Of a stretch of 64,000 nucleotides of DNA, positions 27,678-36,258 are shown piece by piece. The stretch is taken from positions 415,147-479,146 of the forward strand of contig SJCO01000006.1 of the NCBI GenBank assembly GCA_005217565.1, in the 5' to 3' direction. The stretch comes from Puteibacter caeruleilacunae (GTDB lineage: Bacteria > Bacteroidota > Bacteroidia > Bacteroidales > Prolixibacteraceae). The notes beneath the pieces are model-generated. The model saw nothing but the letters and a program-made list of their open reading frames with translations. It ran no database searches and was not told the origin of the DNA. Position numbers and translations under genes: made by a program. Positions within the stretch are counted from its first letter, which is position 1, and every line of letters begins with the position of its first letter.

Positions 27678-27708
27678 TTTGGAGGAATAAAAAAAACCTT
27701 TATTTTTG
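27678..27708 (+). promoter_or_regulatory. Promoter of rpmH
   Basis: TTTG 27678-27681, 19 bp, TATTTTTG 27701-27708. Strong match; leader about 45 nt. Confidence 0.78.
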
Positions 27709-27758
27709 CAGTCCGAAAATAAAAGTGAAAATAACAAAGTATCAAAATATTTTGACCG

Positions 27759-27917
27759 ATGAAAAGAACATTTCAGCCATCAAATAGGAAAAGAAAGAGC
27801 AAGCACGGTTTTAAAGAAAGAATGGCAACCGTGAGTGGGCGCAAGGTTTTGAAAGCCAGAAGAGCTAAAGGACGTAAGAAACTTACTGTTTCTGACGAGC
27901 CAAGACACAAGAGATAA
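27759..27917 (+). CDS. rpmH: 50S ribosomal protein L34
   Basis: 52 residues, read directly from the [21 protein letters not shown] at the start, then [22 protein letters not shown]. This is the L34 signature; the family is usually 44-54 residues. The protein binds 23S rRNA and is very basic. Bacteroidota lack the rnpA-adjacent layout here: no rnpA or dnaA is beside it. It has its own promoter and an unusually long terminator palindrome. Confidence 0.96.
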   Translation: MKRTFQPSNRKRKSKHGFKERMATVSGRKVLKARRAKGRKKLTVSDEPRHKR

Positions 27918-27930
27918 TCTGAAAAGATCA

Positions 27931-27982
27931 TATACACACTAAAAAGGTAAGGAACAATGTTCTTTACCTTTTTGTGTATATA
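27931..27982. terminator. Long palindromic bidirectional terminator after rpmH
   Basis: Core AAAAAGGTAAGGAACA (27941-27956) pairs with TGTTCTTTACCTTTTT, extended outward by TATACACA / TGTGTATA, giving a stem of over 20 bp. Confidence 0.85.
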
Positions 27983-28074
27983 TACGGTTGTTAATAATTA
28001 AGAGAAAAATTGGAACAATTTCGAAAATCCAGGAAAAAAGCAGAGGTATATCTTTTTAGTATCTAATTCTGACT

Positions 28075-28082
28075 TATCTTTG
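28075..28082 (+). promoter_or_regulatory. -7 element (TATCTTTG) of the PASTA-rluD-ddl operon
   Basis: Exact TAnnTTTG match 17 bp before the ATG at 28100. Confidence 0.5.
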
Positions 28083-28099
28083 TTTCTGTCTCAAAATGA

Positions 28100-28900
28100 A
28101 TGAATAGAAGTATGAGCATCAAAAAATTTATTTTAAGTTGGGTTTTTGTAAAACACTTGGTAATAGCTTTAGCAATATTAAGTGTTTTGATTTTTGGAGT
28201 GATATCGGCATTAGATTGGTACACTGATCATGGTGAGTCGTTGTCGGTACCTGATTTCTCTGGGATAAAGAGTACCGAAGCAGTAAAAGTAGCTCAGCAA
28301 AAGAATCTCAGATTAAAAGTTGTTGATTCTGTTTATATTGCCAGTGCGGATCCTGGTGTTGTTATTGATCAGGTTCCTGCAGGAGGAGCTGTTGTAAAAG
28401 AGAATCGTACTATTTTTATAACACTTTCTTCGATTAATCCTGAGAATGTTGTGATGCCAAAAATTATTGATGTCTCATTAAGACAGGCTCGTAATTTATT
28501 AGCAGGAGTAGGATTAAGGTTAGGAAAAGTTGAATTCCGACCTTCACAATATGCTGATCTGGTATTGGAACAAAATTCCGAAGGTAAGCCTATTAAAGCA
28601 GGAGATAAGATTCATAAAGGGAGTGTTATCGATGTTATTGTTGGTCAGGTACAAAGGAATGAAAAGGTTGAATTACCCGAACTAATAGGACTTCAGGTTG
28701 ATCAGGCAAAAGAGACTTTGTCTGGATTAGGATTGAATACAGGAGTTCTTATTTATGATAATAGCATCAAGACTGAAGCTGATAGTCTTGCCGCTTTAGT
28801 ATGGCGTCAGAAGCCAGATGGATCAAGAAATAGAAAGATAGAGGTAGGAAGTTCTGTTGACTTATGGTTAACAATTGATGAGGAAAAATTTGAAGAATAA
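28100..28900 (+). CDS. Membrane-anchored PASTA domain protein
   Basis: 266 residues: one N-terminal helix (about 12-40), then three PASTA repeats outside the membrane. They start near SLSVPDFSGIKSTEAVKVAQQKNLRL (48), NVVMPKIIDVSLRQARNLLAGVGLRLG (117) and KVELPELIGLQVDQAKETLSGLGLNTG (192). PASTA domains in other bacteria bind muropeptides on PknB kinases and PBPs; here there is no kinase or transpeptidase domain. The gene overlaps rluD by one base (TAATG) and is followed by ddl, so it sits in an operon partly devoted to cell-wall precursors. A role as a peptidoglycan sensor or scaffold is inferred. Confidence 0.85.
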   Translation: MNRSMSIKKFILSWVFVKHLVIALAILSVLIFGVISALDWYTDHGESLSVPDFSGIKSTEAVKVAQQKNLRLKVVDSVYIASADPGVVIDQVPAGGAVVKENRTIFITLSSINPENVVMPKIIDVSLRQARNLLAGVGLRLGKVEFRPSQYADLVLEQNSEGKPIKAGDKIHKGSVIDVIVGQVQRNEKVELPELIGLQVDQAKETLSGLGLNTGVLIYDNSIKTEADSLAALVWRQKPDGSRNRKIEVGSSVDLWLTIDEEKFEE

Positions 28901-29934
28901 TGCAAGATAGACCACAAGATATAGATGAAAGAGATGACAATGAGATGTTTGAACACTATAATCTCGTTGTTGATCCAGGACAAGCTTTATTAAGGGTTGA
29001 TAAATTTCTGGTTAATCGAATTGATAATGCTTCAAGAAGTCGTTTACAGGCAGCGGCTGATGCTGGAAATATCCTCGTAAACGGAAAATCAGTAAAATCA
29101 AATTATAAGGTTAAGCCTGGTGATGAGATATCTATCGTAATGGATTATCCACGACGTGAATTAAAGATTATTCCTGAAGATATTCCTTTAGATATTGTGT
29201 ATGAAGATGATGCATTATTGGTTGTAAATAAGCCAGCAGGTCTTGTTGTACATCCAGGACATGGTAATTATACAGGAACGTTGGTTAATGCGTTGGCACA
29301 TTATTTAAAGGATGCTCCATTGTTTGCATCCGATGATCCTCGTCCGGGTCTAGTTCACCGTATCGATAAGAATACTTCTGGTTTACTTGTAATTGCCAAG
29401 ACTGAAATTGCAAAAAATAAATTGGCACTTCAGTTTTTTGAGAAAACCTCTAAAAGGCGTTATCTGGCCTTAGTTTGGGGACATGTGAAAGAAGATGAAG
29501 GAACTATTGTTGGTCATATTGGACGAAGTCTAAAGAACAGACAAGTATTTACAGTATTCCCTGAAGAGGAATATGGAAAGCATGCTGTTACACATTATAA
29601 GGTTGTTGAACGACTTGGTTATGTTACTTTAGTCGAGTGTAGACTCGAAACAGGACGTACGCATCAGATTAGGGTGCATATGAAGCATATTGGTCATACA
29701 TTATTCAATGATGATAATTATGGTGGAGATGCTATCCTTAAAGGAACAACGTTTACTAAGTATAAGCAATTTGTCCAGAATTGTTTCTCTATTTGCCCTC
29801 GTCAGGCTCTACATGCAAAAACATTAGGATTTGTGCATCCAACAACAGGTGAGTTTATGGAGTTCTCATCAGAGCTTCCTGATGATATGTCGGTAATGAT
29901 TGATAAATGGAGAAACTATATCTCTAATCGATAA
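28900..29934 (+). CDS. rluD: 23S rRNA pseudouridine synthase, RluD/RluA family
   Basis: 344 residues. N-terminal S4 domain (LRVDKFLVNRIDNASRSRLQAAADAGNILVNGK, about 31-63) followed by the catalytic domain with the signature GLVHRIDKNTSGLLVIAKT (catalytic Asp in HRIDK) and the substrate motif LETGRTHQIRVHMKHIGH. RluD makes pseudouridines 1911, 1915 and 1917 in 23S helix 69. Assignment as RluD rather than RluC rests on the S4 layout and length. Start overlaps the upstream stop. Confidence 0.9.
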   Translation: MQDRPQDIDERDDNEMFEHYNLVVDPGQALLRVDKFLVNRIDNASRSRLQAAADAGNILVNGKSVKSNYKVKPGDEISIVMDYPRRELKIIPEDIPLDIVYEDDALLVVNKPAGLVVHPGHGNYTGTLVNALAHYLKDAPLFASDDPRPGLVHRIDKNTSGLLVIAKTEIAKNKLALQFFEKTSKRRYLALVWGHVKEDEGTIVGHIGRSLKNRQVFTVFPEEEYGKHAVTHYKVVERLGYVTLVECRLETGRTHQIRVHMKHIGHTLFNDDNYGGDAILKGTTFTKYKQFVQNCFSICPRQALHAKTLGFVHPTTGEFMEFSSELPDDMSVMIDKWRNYISNR

Positions 29935-29961
29935 AAATAATTGTTTAAAAAGTTAGTGTTT

Positions 29962-30942
29962 ATGAAGTGCAACATAGCAGTAATTGTTGGAGGTGATTCT
30001 TCCGAATATGTAGTTTCGGTGAAGAGTGGAGCTAATGTATTGGAGAATATTGATACCAACAAATTTACTCCTTGGAAGGTGATGATTCGTGATAATCAAT
30101 GGAACGTTCTTGATGGAGATGATATCATTGCTCCTGTTGATCGAAATGATTTCTCGTTTGAACTTGATGGGAAACGAATAAGTTTCGATTATGCTTATAT
30201 CATGATACATGGAACTCCAGGTGAAGATGGATTATTGCAGGGATATTTTGAAATGGTAAATGTTCCTTATTCTACATGTGATGTAACTTCTTCAGCATTG
30301 ACTTTTAATAAATTCATCTGCAACAATTATCTTGGGAATCAGGGGATTAAACTTGCTGATTCTGTGCGTCTGTTTAAAGGAGATAAGATAGACGTAGATG
30401 GACTAGTTAAGAAATTGGGATTGCCAATGTTTGTTAAGCCAAATGCTGGCGGTTCTAGCTTTGGGGTTACAAAAGTTACAGAGCCGGAACAGATTGTTCC
30501 TGCATTTGAGAAAGCTTGGGAGGAGAGCGATGAAGTATTGGCTGAAAGCCTTTTAGAAGGTAACGAGTTTACATGTGGCTTGGTAAAACTTGAGGATAAT
30601 GAGTATATCTTCCCTGTTACAGAGGTGATTCCTAAAAATGAGTTTTTTGATTTTGAGGCGAAGTATGTGGCATCTATGGCAGAGGAGATAACTCCTGCCA
30701 GAATTTCTCCGGAATTGACCGAGAAATGCCAGCAATTGTCGTCTCGAATTTATGATATGTGTGGATGTAATGGAATTGTTCGTATTGATTATATCCTCAA
30801 AGACGATGAATTTTACTTTCTGGAGGTTAACACGACTCCAGGAATGACAGCAACCAGTTTTATCCCTCAGCAAATAAGAGCGATGAAGAAAGATTTAACA
30901 GAGATGTTATCTGAAATTATCGAAGATGGTTTGAAGAAATAA
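29962..30942 (+). CDS. ddl: D-alanine--D-alanine ligase
   Basis: From ATG 29962 (326 residues; an upstream TTG at 29941 is less likely). ATP-grasp enzyme: N-terminal MKCNIAVIVGGDSSEYVVSV, IMIHGTPGEDGLLQGYFEMVNVPYS (substrate loop), LPMFVKPNAGGSSFGVTKV (ATP-binding Lys and Gly-rich loop), and FYFLEVNTTPGMTATSFIPQQ with the metal-binding Asn. It makes the D-Ala-D-Ala used by MurF; the murF-alr fusion at 37942 supplies the steps on either side. Confidence 0.95.
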   Translation: MKCNIAVIVGGDSSEYVVSVKSGANVLENIDTNKFTPWKVMIRDNQWNVLDGDDIIAPVDRNDFSFELDGKRISFDYAYIMIHGTPGEDGLLQGYFEMVNVPYSTCDVTSSALTFNKFICNNYLGNQGIKLADSVRLFKGDKIDVDGLVKKLGLPMFVKPNAGGSSFGVTKVTEPEQIVPAFEKAWEESDEVLAESLLEGNEFTCGLVKLEDNEYIFPVTEVIPKNEFFDFEAKYVASMAEEITPARISPELTEKCQQLSSRIYDMCGCNGIVRIDYILKDDEFYFLEVNTTPGMTATSFIPQQIRAMKKDLTEMLSEIIEDGLKK

Positions 30943-31042
30943 TCCGAAGGTCGGATTTTGGGTTGCTATTTTTATTAATTTTGAATTTCGGACGTGTCAG
31001 AAGTGCTGTAAATCGTCTGCTAATTAAAAAGATTCAGTGGAT

Positions 31043-32590
31043 ATGGCTGTAAAAAGGGATTATAGATCAAAAGGGAAACCTTCGATCGATGACATTAATG
31101 CTCAATATGGAAAGATACCACCTCAAGCGGTGGATGTGGAGGAAGCAGTGTTGGGGGCGTTAATGCTTGAACGTGATGCTTACGTTTCTGTTGGAGATAT
31201 TCTTAAACCTGAAAGCTTTTATAAAGAAGAGCATCAGAGAATATTTGAGGTAATCCGCGAATTGTCAATGAAAGAAAAGCCAGTCGATTTGTTGATGGTT
31301 ACTCAAGAGTTGAGGAACAGAGAGTTGCTTGATGCTGTTGGAGGACCATTATATATAACACAGTTGACTAGTAGAGTAGCATCGGCTGCGCATATCGAAT
31401 TTCATGCACGTATTATTGCACAAAAATATATTCAGCGAGAGTTAATTAAAGTAACTTCTGAGATCCAAAGTCGATCGTATGATGATACTGTTGATGTTGA
31501 TGACCTGATCAATTTTGCTGAATCCTCTGTATTTAAAGTATCTGAAGGAAACATAAAAAAGGAGACAGTTCCCATTAAGCCTGTTTTGAAGGAAGCAGTA
31601 GACTTAATTGAGGAGGCTGGAAAGAAGGATGATGGATTGAGTGGTGTACCTTCAGGTTTTACAGCATTAGATCGTATCACATCTGGATGGCAGAAGACTG
31701 ACCTTGTAATTATTGCTGCACGTCCTGCGATGGGAAAAACGGCTTTTGTACTTTCAATGGCACGAAATATGGCTGTTGAACACAAACAAGCAGTAGCTGT
31801 ATTTTCTCTGGAGATGTCATCGATTCAGTTGGTGAATCGTCTGATCGCAGCGGAAAGTGAATTAGGTGCAGAGAAGATTAAAAAAGGAAAACTGGCCGAC
31901 TGGGAGTGGCAACAGCTTAATGAGAAGATTAAGAATTTTGATGATGCCCCTGTATTTATTGATGATACACCTGCACTTTCAATCTTTGAGTTTAGGGCAA
32001 AGTGTCGTCGATTAAAAATGCAGCATGGACTAGCTATTGTAATTGTCGATTACCTTCAGCTTATGACTGCAGGTGGAGATAACCGAGGCTCAAGGGAGCA
32101 GGAGGTGAGTATGATTTCTCGATCTCTTAAAGCAATTGCAAAGGAATTAGATGTTCCTATTTTGGCTCTGTCTCAGCTTAACCGTTCGGTGGAATCGCGT
32201 GAAGGGAAAAAACCTCAGCTATCCGATTTGAGGGAGTCTGGAGCGATTGAGCAGGATGCGGATATGGTATTGTTTATTCACCGTCCTGACTATTATGGTA
32301 TCACTGCTGATGAAAATGGTAACTCATTAATTGGTATCGCTGAGATCATTATTGCAAAACACCGTAACGGTGCGGTAGGAGAGATTCCGCTGAGATTTAA
32401 AAAGGAAATGGCACAATTTAAGGATCTTGAGGATATGAGTGGAATCGATGTTCCTGGAGGAGAGGAAGCAGATAACCAAAGTCATACCTTTAGCTCAAAA
32501 ATGAACGAAGATTTTGATTCGATGGGAGGAGAAATGCCACAACAATCATTAAATCCTAATGCTGGATTTGAGGATAATATACCATTCTAG
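31043..32590 (+). CDS. dnaB: Replicative DNA helicase DnaB
   Basis: 515 residues from ATG 31043 (a GTG at 31037 is also open). N-terminal DnaB domain (PPQAVDVEEAVLGALMLERDAY to about 140), linker, then the RecA-like motor: Walker A AARPAMGKTAFVLSMARN (near 228), Walker B IVIVDYLQLM, sensor LSQLNRSVESREGKKPQLSDLRESGAIEQDAD and arginine-finger region AKHRNGAVGEI. No intein is present. The C-terminal 50 residues are a flexible acidic tail. TAATTTTG at 30976-30983 is a possible promoter element. Confidence 0.97.
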   Translation: MAVKRDYRSKGKPSIDDINAQYGKIPPQAVDVEEAVLGALMLERDAYVSVGDILKPESFYKEEHQRIFEVIRELSMKEKPVDLLMVTQELRNRELLDAVGGPLYITQLTSRVASAAHIEFHARIIAQKYIQRELIKVTSEIQSRSYDDTVDVDDLINFAESSVFKVSEGNIKKETVPIKPVLKEAVDLIEEAGKKDDGLSGVPSGFTALDRITSGWQKTDLVIIAARPAMGKTAFVLSMARNMAVEHKQAVAVFSLEMSSIQLVNRLIAAESELGAEKIKKGKLADWEWQQLNEKIKNFDDAPVFIDDTPALSIFEFRAKCRRLKMQHGLAIVIVDYLQLMTAGGDNRGSREQEVSMISRSLKAIAKELDVPILALSQLNRSVESREGKKPQLSDLRESGAIEQDADMVLFIHRPDYYGITADENGNSLIGIAEIIIAKHRNGAVGEIPLRFKKEMAQFKDLEDMSGIDVPGGEEADNQSHTFSSKMNEDFDSMGGEMPQQSLNPNAGFEDNIPF

Positions 32591-32737
32591 TGCTTGAAGA
32601 CTGATGATATAGTCTTTATTTGTGGAGATGAGATAATAGTTGATTATATTCGTTTCATTCGTTGAATTGTTACTACATCGAAAAATGTATTAAAATTCAT
32701 TGAACAAGGTTCGAATTAAACTGTTTAAAATTCAGCT

Positions 32738-33997
32738 ATGAAAAAGGTTATACTGTTTATATTATTAGTCTCGTTTTATTCCAAAATGGCAATTGCTGCA
32801 TATCTGTTTATTCCAATGGATGAGTCGCAAACAAACCATTTAAAAGCTTATGGTATCACATACTGGGCATTGGATCGAGGTAATGAGGTTCAATGGTTAT
32901 TGAACTATCGTGGTGGTAGTTTTATGACGGCAATGGATCAGACAATGGAAAGTGAATGTTTGATTCGTGGAATAAAGTATGAAATTATAGCCGATTCAAA
33001 AGCAAATGCCATATTAAGTGATATTGCAAGTCCTTCACAAAATATGGATGCAGTAAGTATGCAGAAAGCACCTAAGATTGCAGTGTACTCTCCACCTAAC
33101 AAACAACCATGGGATGATGCAGTAACATTAGTGCTTACCTATGCCGAAATTCCTTATGATATAATTTATGATCAGGAGATATTGGATGGAAAATTAAAAG
33201 ACTATGACTGGTTACATTTACATCATGAAGATTTTACTGGTCAGTATGGGAAGTTTTATCGAAGTTATCAACATCAGGCATGGTATCAGGAAGAAGTACG
33301 AGTAAATAAGAGCTTGGCACAGCAAAATGGATTTCTGAAGGTTTCAGAGATGAAATTATATATTACTCAAAGAATAAAGGAGTATATAATAAAAGGAGGT
33401 TTTTTGTTTGCGATGTGTGCCGCCACGGATACCTATGATATCGCATTGTCGGCAGCTGATTGCGATATTTGTGAGTCAATGTTTGATGGTGATCCTGCAG
33501 ATCCGAAGGCTCAGGATAAGTTGGATTATTCGCAGACAGTAGCATTTAAGGATTTTAAAATAGTTGCAAATCCTCTGGTATATGAATTTTCTGATATTGA
33601 TGTTTCAGAAACAAGACAAGTAAGGCCTGATCAAGATTATTTTACACTATTTGATTTTTCTGCCAAGTGGGATCCTGTTCCAACGATGTTAACTCAAAAT
33701 CATCAAAGTGTTATCAAAGGATTTATGGGACAAACCACAGCATTCAATGAAAAGAAACTTAAATCGGATGTGTTAATTCTAGGTGAGAATAAATCATTAA
33801 ATGAAGCCCGCTATATTCATGGGGAAATTGGTAAGGGCTTTTGGACATTTTATGGAGGGCATGATCCAGAAGATTATCGACACTTAGTTGGTGATCCTCC
33901 AACAGACCTTAATCTTTATCCGAATTCTCCAGGATATCGATTGATCCTGAATAATGTACTTTTCCCTGCAGCTAAGAAGAAAAAGTTGAAAACTTAA
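32738..33997 (+). CDS. Exported conserved protein, often labelled 'asparagine synthetase B'
   Basis: 419 residues with a signal peptide ending near MAIAAYLF (about 20). I see none of the motifs of asparagine synthetase: no N-terminal Cys nucleophile and no SGGxDS PP-loop. Instead residues 110-180 (KIAVYSPPNKQPWDDAVTLVLTYAEIPYDIIYD) and KGGFLFAMCAATDTYDIALSA followed by HGEIGKGFWTFYGGHDPEDYRH resemble a class I glutamine amidotransferase/ThuA-like fold, with a possible nucleophile in FAMCAA. I recall relatives in Bacteroidota carrying the asparagine synthetase name, which looks inherited rather than earned. Location periplasmic; function unknown. Confidence 0.65.
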   Translation: MKKVILFILLVSFYSKMAIAAYLFIPMDESQTNHLKAYGITYWALDRGNEVQWLLNYRGGSFMTAMDQTMESECLIRGIKYEIIADSKANAILSDIASPSQNMDAVSMQKAPKIAVYSPPNKQPWDDAVTLVLTYAEIPYDIIYDQEILDGKLKDYDWLHLHHEDFTGQYGKFYRSYQHQAWYQEEVRVNKSLAQQNGFLKVSEMKLYITQRIKEYIIKGGFLFAMCAATDTYDIALSAADCDICESMFDGDPADPKAQDKLDYSQTVAFKDFKIVANPLVYEFSDIDVSETRQVRPDQDYFTLFDFSAKWDPVPTMLTQNHQSVIKGFMGQTTAFNEKKLKSDVLILGENKSLNEARYIHGEIGKGFWTFYGGHDPEDYRHLVGDPPTDLNLYPNSPGYRLILNNVLFPAAKKKKLKT

Positions 33998-34010
33998 TCG
34001 AACAAGCAAC

Positions 34011-34095
34011 GAAAAGAGGAGCCCTCTGGCTCCCCCTGCTGCTATTACTCACAAACTCCGACAAATTGTTGGGGGCTCCGTAGAGCCATTTGCCG
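34011..34095. repeat. GC-rich double-hairpin element
   Basis: Two short hairpins share the GGCTC/GAGCC core: GGAGCC-ctct-GGCTCC (34018-34033) and GGCTC-cgta-GAGCC (34074-34087). The block is clearly richer in G+C than its surroundings and follows the preceding stop codon by 20 bp. No T-run follows, so it is not a textbook terminator; it may be a REP-like unit. Confidence 0.45.
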
Positions 34096-34287
34096 AGTTT
34101 ATTAAGGTTTCATATAGGTATACAATGTAAATATAGCTGTCTCAATTAATATACGCTTTTTTTATTAGCTTGGTTTGTTTTTTTTTAACAATTTATACCA
34201 TTTAGGTTTAGAATATCGATTCTAAATAGGCAATAATGGAGTGAAAAGGCTTATCTATGGGAATCAAATCTATTATGTGAAATTGTT

Positions 34288-35004
34288 CTAAATAAAGTCA
34301 GTAAGCTGAATCAGGTTTGAAATCTTATAGGTTGATGTTTTGTTTGGATTTTTTACTTCTTTATGAGAATCTAGCTTTTCCATTGGAGAAAAATATACTT
34401 GATCTATACCAAACCGATATGCACCTAAAATGTCAGCTTCCCAGGAATCACCAATCATTAGGCTTTCTCTTTTCCTGGCATTACAAGATTTTACAGCATG
34501 TTCAAAAATCTTTTTTGAAGGTTTAGGTGCTTGGATGACTTCAGAAATGAATACATTTTTAAAATATTTTTCCAGATTTGAGTTTTTCATTTTATTGAGT
34601 TGAACCTCTCTGAAGCCATTGGTGATAATATGAAGTGTGTATTTTGGGGTAAGGTACTCCAATACTTCGATTGCGTTTGAAAATAATTGAACTTGTAATG
34701 CCATTTCTTGCAGATAAATATCATTCAAATCTTCTGCGGTAACTGGCATTGTTAATTTTAGCTCTTCAAAAGTCTGGGAAAATCGTTTGTTGATGAGTTC
34801 TTTTTTAGTGATCTTTCTTTCTCTATACTGTTGCCAATAGTATTCATTAATTTTTAGATAATGCCTTAAAAAGTCATCAAACTTAAATGGCATTTCATTA
34901 AGGTGTATTGTATTTAAGGCCTTGCGTAACGCATTAATCGAATTCCTGTTGAAATCCCATATGGTATTGTCGAGGTCAAAAAATAAGTGTTTATACTTGT
35001 TCAT
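34288..35004 (-). CDS. HAD-family phosphatase, YjjG type (noncanonical pyrimidine nucleotidase)
   Basis: From MNKYKHLFFDLDNTIWDF (ATG at 35004, 238 residues); a longer reading from 35103 adds 33 residues without similarity. HAD motif I is FFDLDNTIWDF (nucleophile Asp), motif II is HIITNGFREVQ, motif III Lys is in APKPSKKIFEHA, and motif IV is MIGDSWEADILGAYRFG. The helical C1 cap fits the YjjG group, which dephosphorylates dUMP, dTMP and damaged pyrimidine nucleotides. No operon partner. Confidence 0.85.
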   Translation of the reverse strand: MNKYKHLFFDLDNTIWDFNRNSINALRKALNTIHLNEMPFKFDDFLRHYLKINEYYWQQYRERKITKKELINKRFSQTFEELKLTMPVTAEDLNDIYLQEMALQVQLFSNAIEVLEYLTPKYTLHIITNGFREVQLNKMKNSNLEKYFKNVFISEVIQAPKPSKKIFEHAVKSCNARKRESLMIGDSWEADILGAYRFGIDQVYFSPMEKLDSHKEVKNPNKTSTYKISNLIQLTDFI

Positions 35005-35350
35005 TTGAATAAGTTCAAAATATGAAATAGTCACTAAATTTCTACATCCAGAATTCGTACAAAAGATTGGTTCGAACTCATGTGAATTGTCGAATGCCGT
35101 CAATAAACAACTACGAACTATAAGAACATGTGAAGTTAAGTTTTTTCATCTAGTTTAATGAAGATTAGATGAAAAAAGAAGAAATATGATTCAACAAAAG
35201 TTATTACTGAAAAAAAAGTTAGGTGACTGTAAATATTATAGAATACCTATGAGATCTGAGTTGTAGCGTTTTGGTACTATGTGTTTTAAAGAGGGATGAG
35301 AGGGTTTTGAAATAAAAAGAGACAAAAAGGTCTTAAAATATAAAAAGAAT
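35005..35350. other. Non-coding stretch upstream of the HAD gene
   Basis: About 350 bp without a supported gene. It carries the presumed HAD promoter (not resolved), a tRNA T-loop look-alike at 35065-35082 that does not fold, and the 12-bp inverted repeat at 35141-35177. Confidence 0.4.
35141..35177. repeat. Perfect 12-bp inverted repeat, terminator-like
   Basis: TTTTTTCATCTA (35141-35152) and TAGATGAAAAAA (35166-35177) with a 13-nt loop. The low-GC stem has T-runs in both directions. No gene ends here on either strand, so it would stop a transcript that has not been annotated. Confidence 0.55.
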
Positions 35351-35353
35351 GTT

Positions 35354-35361
35354 TATATTTG
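35354..35361 (+). promoter_or_regulatory. -7 element (TATATTTG) of the candidate small RNA
   Basis: Exact TAnnTTTG match, with no ORF downstream before a strong terminator at 35551. No clear TTTG at -33. Confidence 0.5.
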
Positions 35362-35366
35362 TAAGG

Positions 35367-35584
35367 CATAAGGTTAAGGTTCAATGCTTATTAATAAAAG
35401 TTCATTCATTAATCTTAGAGTTGATGTTTAGCCAATTGGCTTTGAGAGCGTATGAATTTAGATAAAAAACTTGTTGTTCATCTGCAGTAACTTCCGGTAA
35501 AGGTTACTGTTCTGGTAAGTAATAGATGATGATTTCATGGCTAAAGGGGAGGAAAGGAGCTATTGAGCTCCTTTCCGTTTTTTA
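35367..35584 (+). ncRNA. Candidate non-coding RNA, about 215 nt
   Basis: Predicted to start just after TATATTTG (35354-35361) and to end at a strong rho-independent terminator (35551-35584), with no ORF of note between. Internal structure includes a perfect palindrome AGCCAATTGGCT (35430-35441), long-range pairing TTTAGCC (35428-35434) with GGCTAAA (35539-35545), and a hairpin AGTAAC / GTTACT near 35486-35508. Size and long-range closing helix are compatible with a 6S-type regulator of RNA polymerase, but I cannot show the diagnostic bubble. The terminator stem overlaps the 3' end of the convergent rsmI gene. Confidence 0.5.
35551..35584 (+). terminator. Strong terminator with no protein gene upstream
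   Basis: Perfect 11-bp stem GGAAAGGAGCT / AGCTCCTTTCC with loop ATTG, then GTTTTTT. It points in the plus direction and lies across the 3' coding end of rsmI. Confidence 0.88.
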
Positions 35585-36252
35585 TCTAATCCTTCTACTA
35601 TAATAACAATTTCTCCTTTTACAGTTTTACTTTTAAAGTGTTCAATGAGTTCTGGCAATGGTGCTCTTTTATTTTCTTCGTGAAGTTTCGTCAATTCTCT
35701 TGATACAGAGGCAAAACGATCTTGACCAAAGTACTCAGCAAACTGCTCAAGTGTTTTTACCAGTCGGAATGGTGACTCATAAAAAATCATTGTGCGAGAT
35801 TCTTCAGCCAATGATTTTAGCTTTTTTTGTCGACCTTTTTTATGCGGTAAAAATCCCTCGAATGTGAATCTATCTGTGGCAAAACCAGAATTTACCAAAG
35901 CAGGTACAAATGCGGTTGCCCCAGGTAGACATTCTACTTCAATATCATTTTCAAGACATGTTCTAACAAGTAGGTAACCAGGATCTGAAATGGCAGGTGT
36001 ACCAGCATCGCTAATTAATGCAATATTCTCTCCACTTTCAATTCTTTGTGCTATATGTTCCGATGTTTTATGCTCATTGAATTTGTGGTGTGATTGCATC
36101 TTAGTGTTAATCTCGAAATGCTTAAGTAGCTTTGATGATGTTCTTGTATCTTCAGCTAAAATGGTATCAACTTCCTTAAGGATCTCAAGTGCTCGCAGCG
36201 TGATGTCTTTTAGGTTGCCTATAGGAGTCGGTATAATGTATAATTTTGCCAT
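35560..36252 (-). CDS. rsmI: 16S rRNA (cytidine1402-2'-O)-methyltransferase
   Basis: 230 residues of the tetrapyrrole methylase fold. Motifs are LYIIPTPIGNLKDITLRALEILKEVDTILAEDTRTSSKLLKHF (about 4-46), ALISDAGTPAISDPGYLLVRTC (about 79-100), LPGATAFVPALVNSGFATDRFTFEGFLPHKKGRQ and MIFYESPFRLVKTL. It 2'-O-methylates C1402 in the ribosomal decoding centre. Six base pairs separate it from an upstream conserved hypothetical gene. Confidence 0.95.
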   Translation of the reverse strand: MAKLYIIPTPIGNLKDITLRALEILKEVDTILAEDTRTSSKLLKHFEINTKMQSHHKFNEHKTSEHIAQRIESGENIALISDAGTPAISDPGYLLVRTCLENDIEVECLPGATAFVPALVNSGFATDRFTFEGFLPHKKGRQKKLKSLAEESRTMIFYESPFRLVKTLEQFAEYFGQDRFASVSRELTKLHEENKRAPLPELIEHFKSKTVKGEIVIIVEGLDKKRKGAQ

Positions 36253-36258
36253 GATGAT

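Noticed and set aside
35065..35082. tRNA T-loop look-alike (GGTTCGAACTC)
   Set aside because: The flanking bases do not form a T-stem and no acceptor, D or anticodon arms can be placed around it.
34288..35103. Longer start of the HAD phosphatase
   Set aside because: The 33 extra residues have no similarity to the family, and the HAD motif I normally lies within the first 15 residues.
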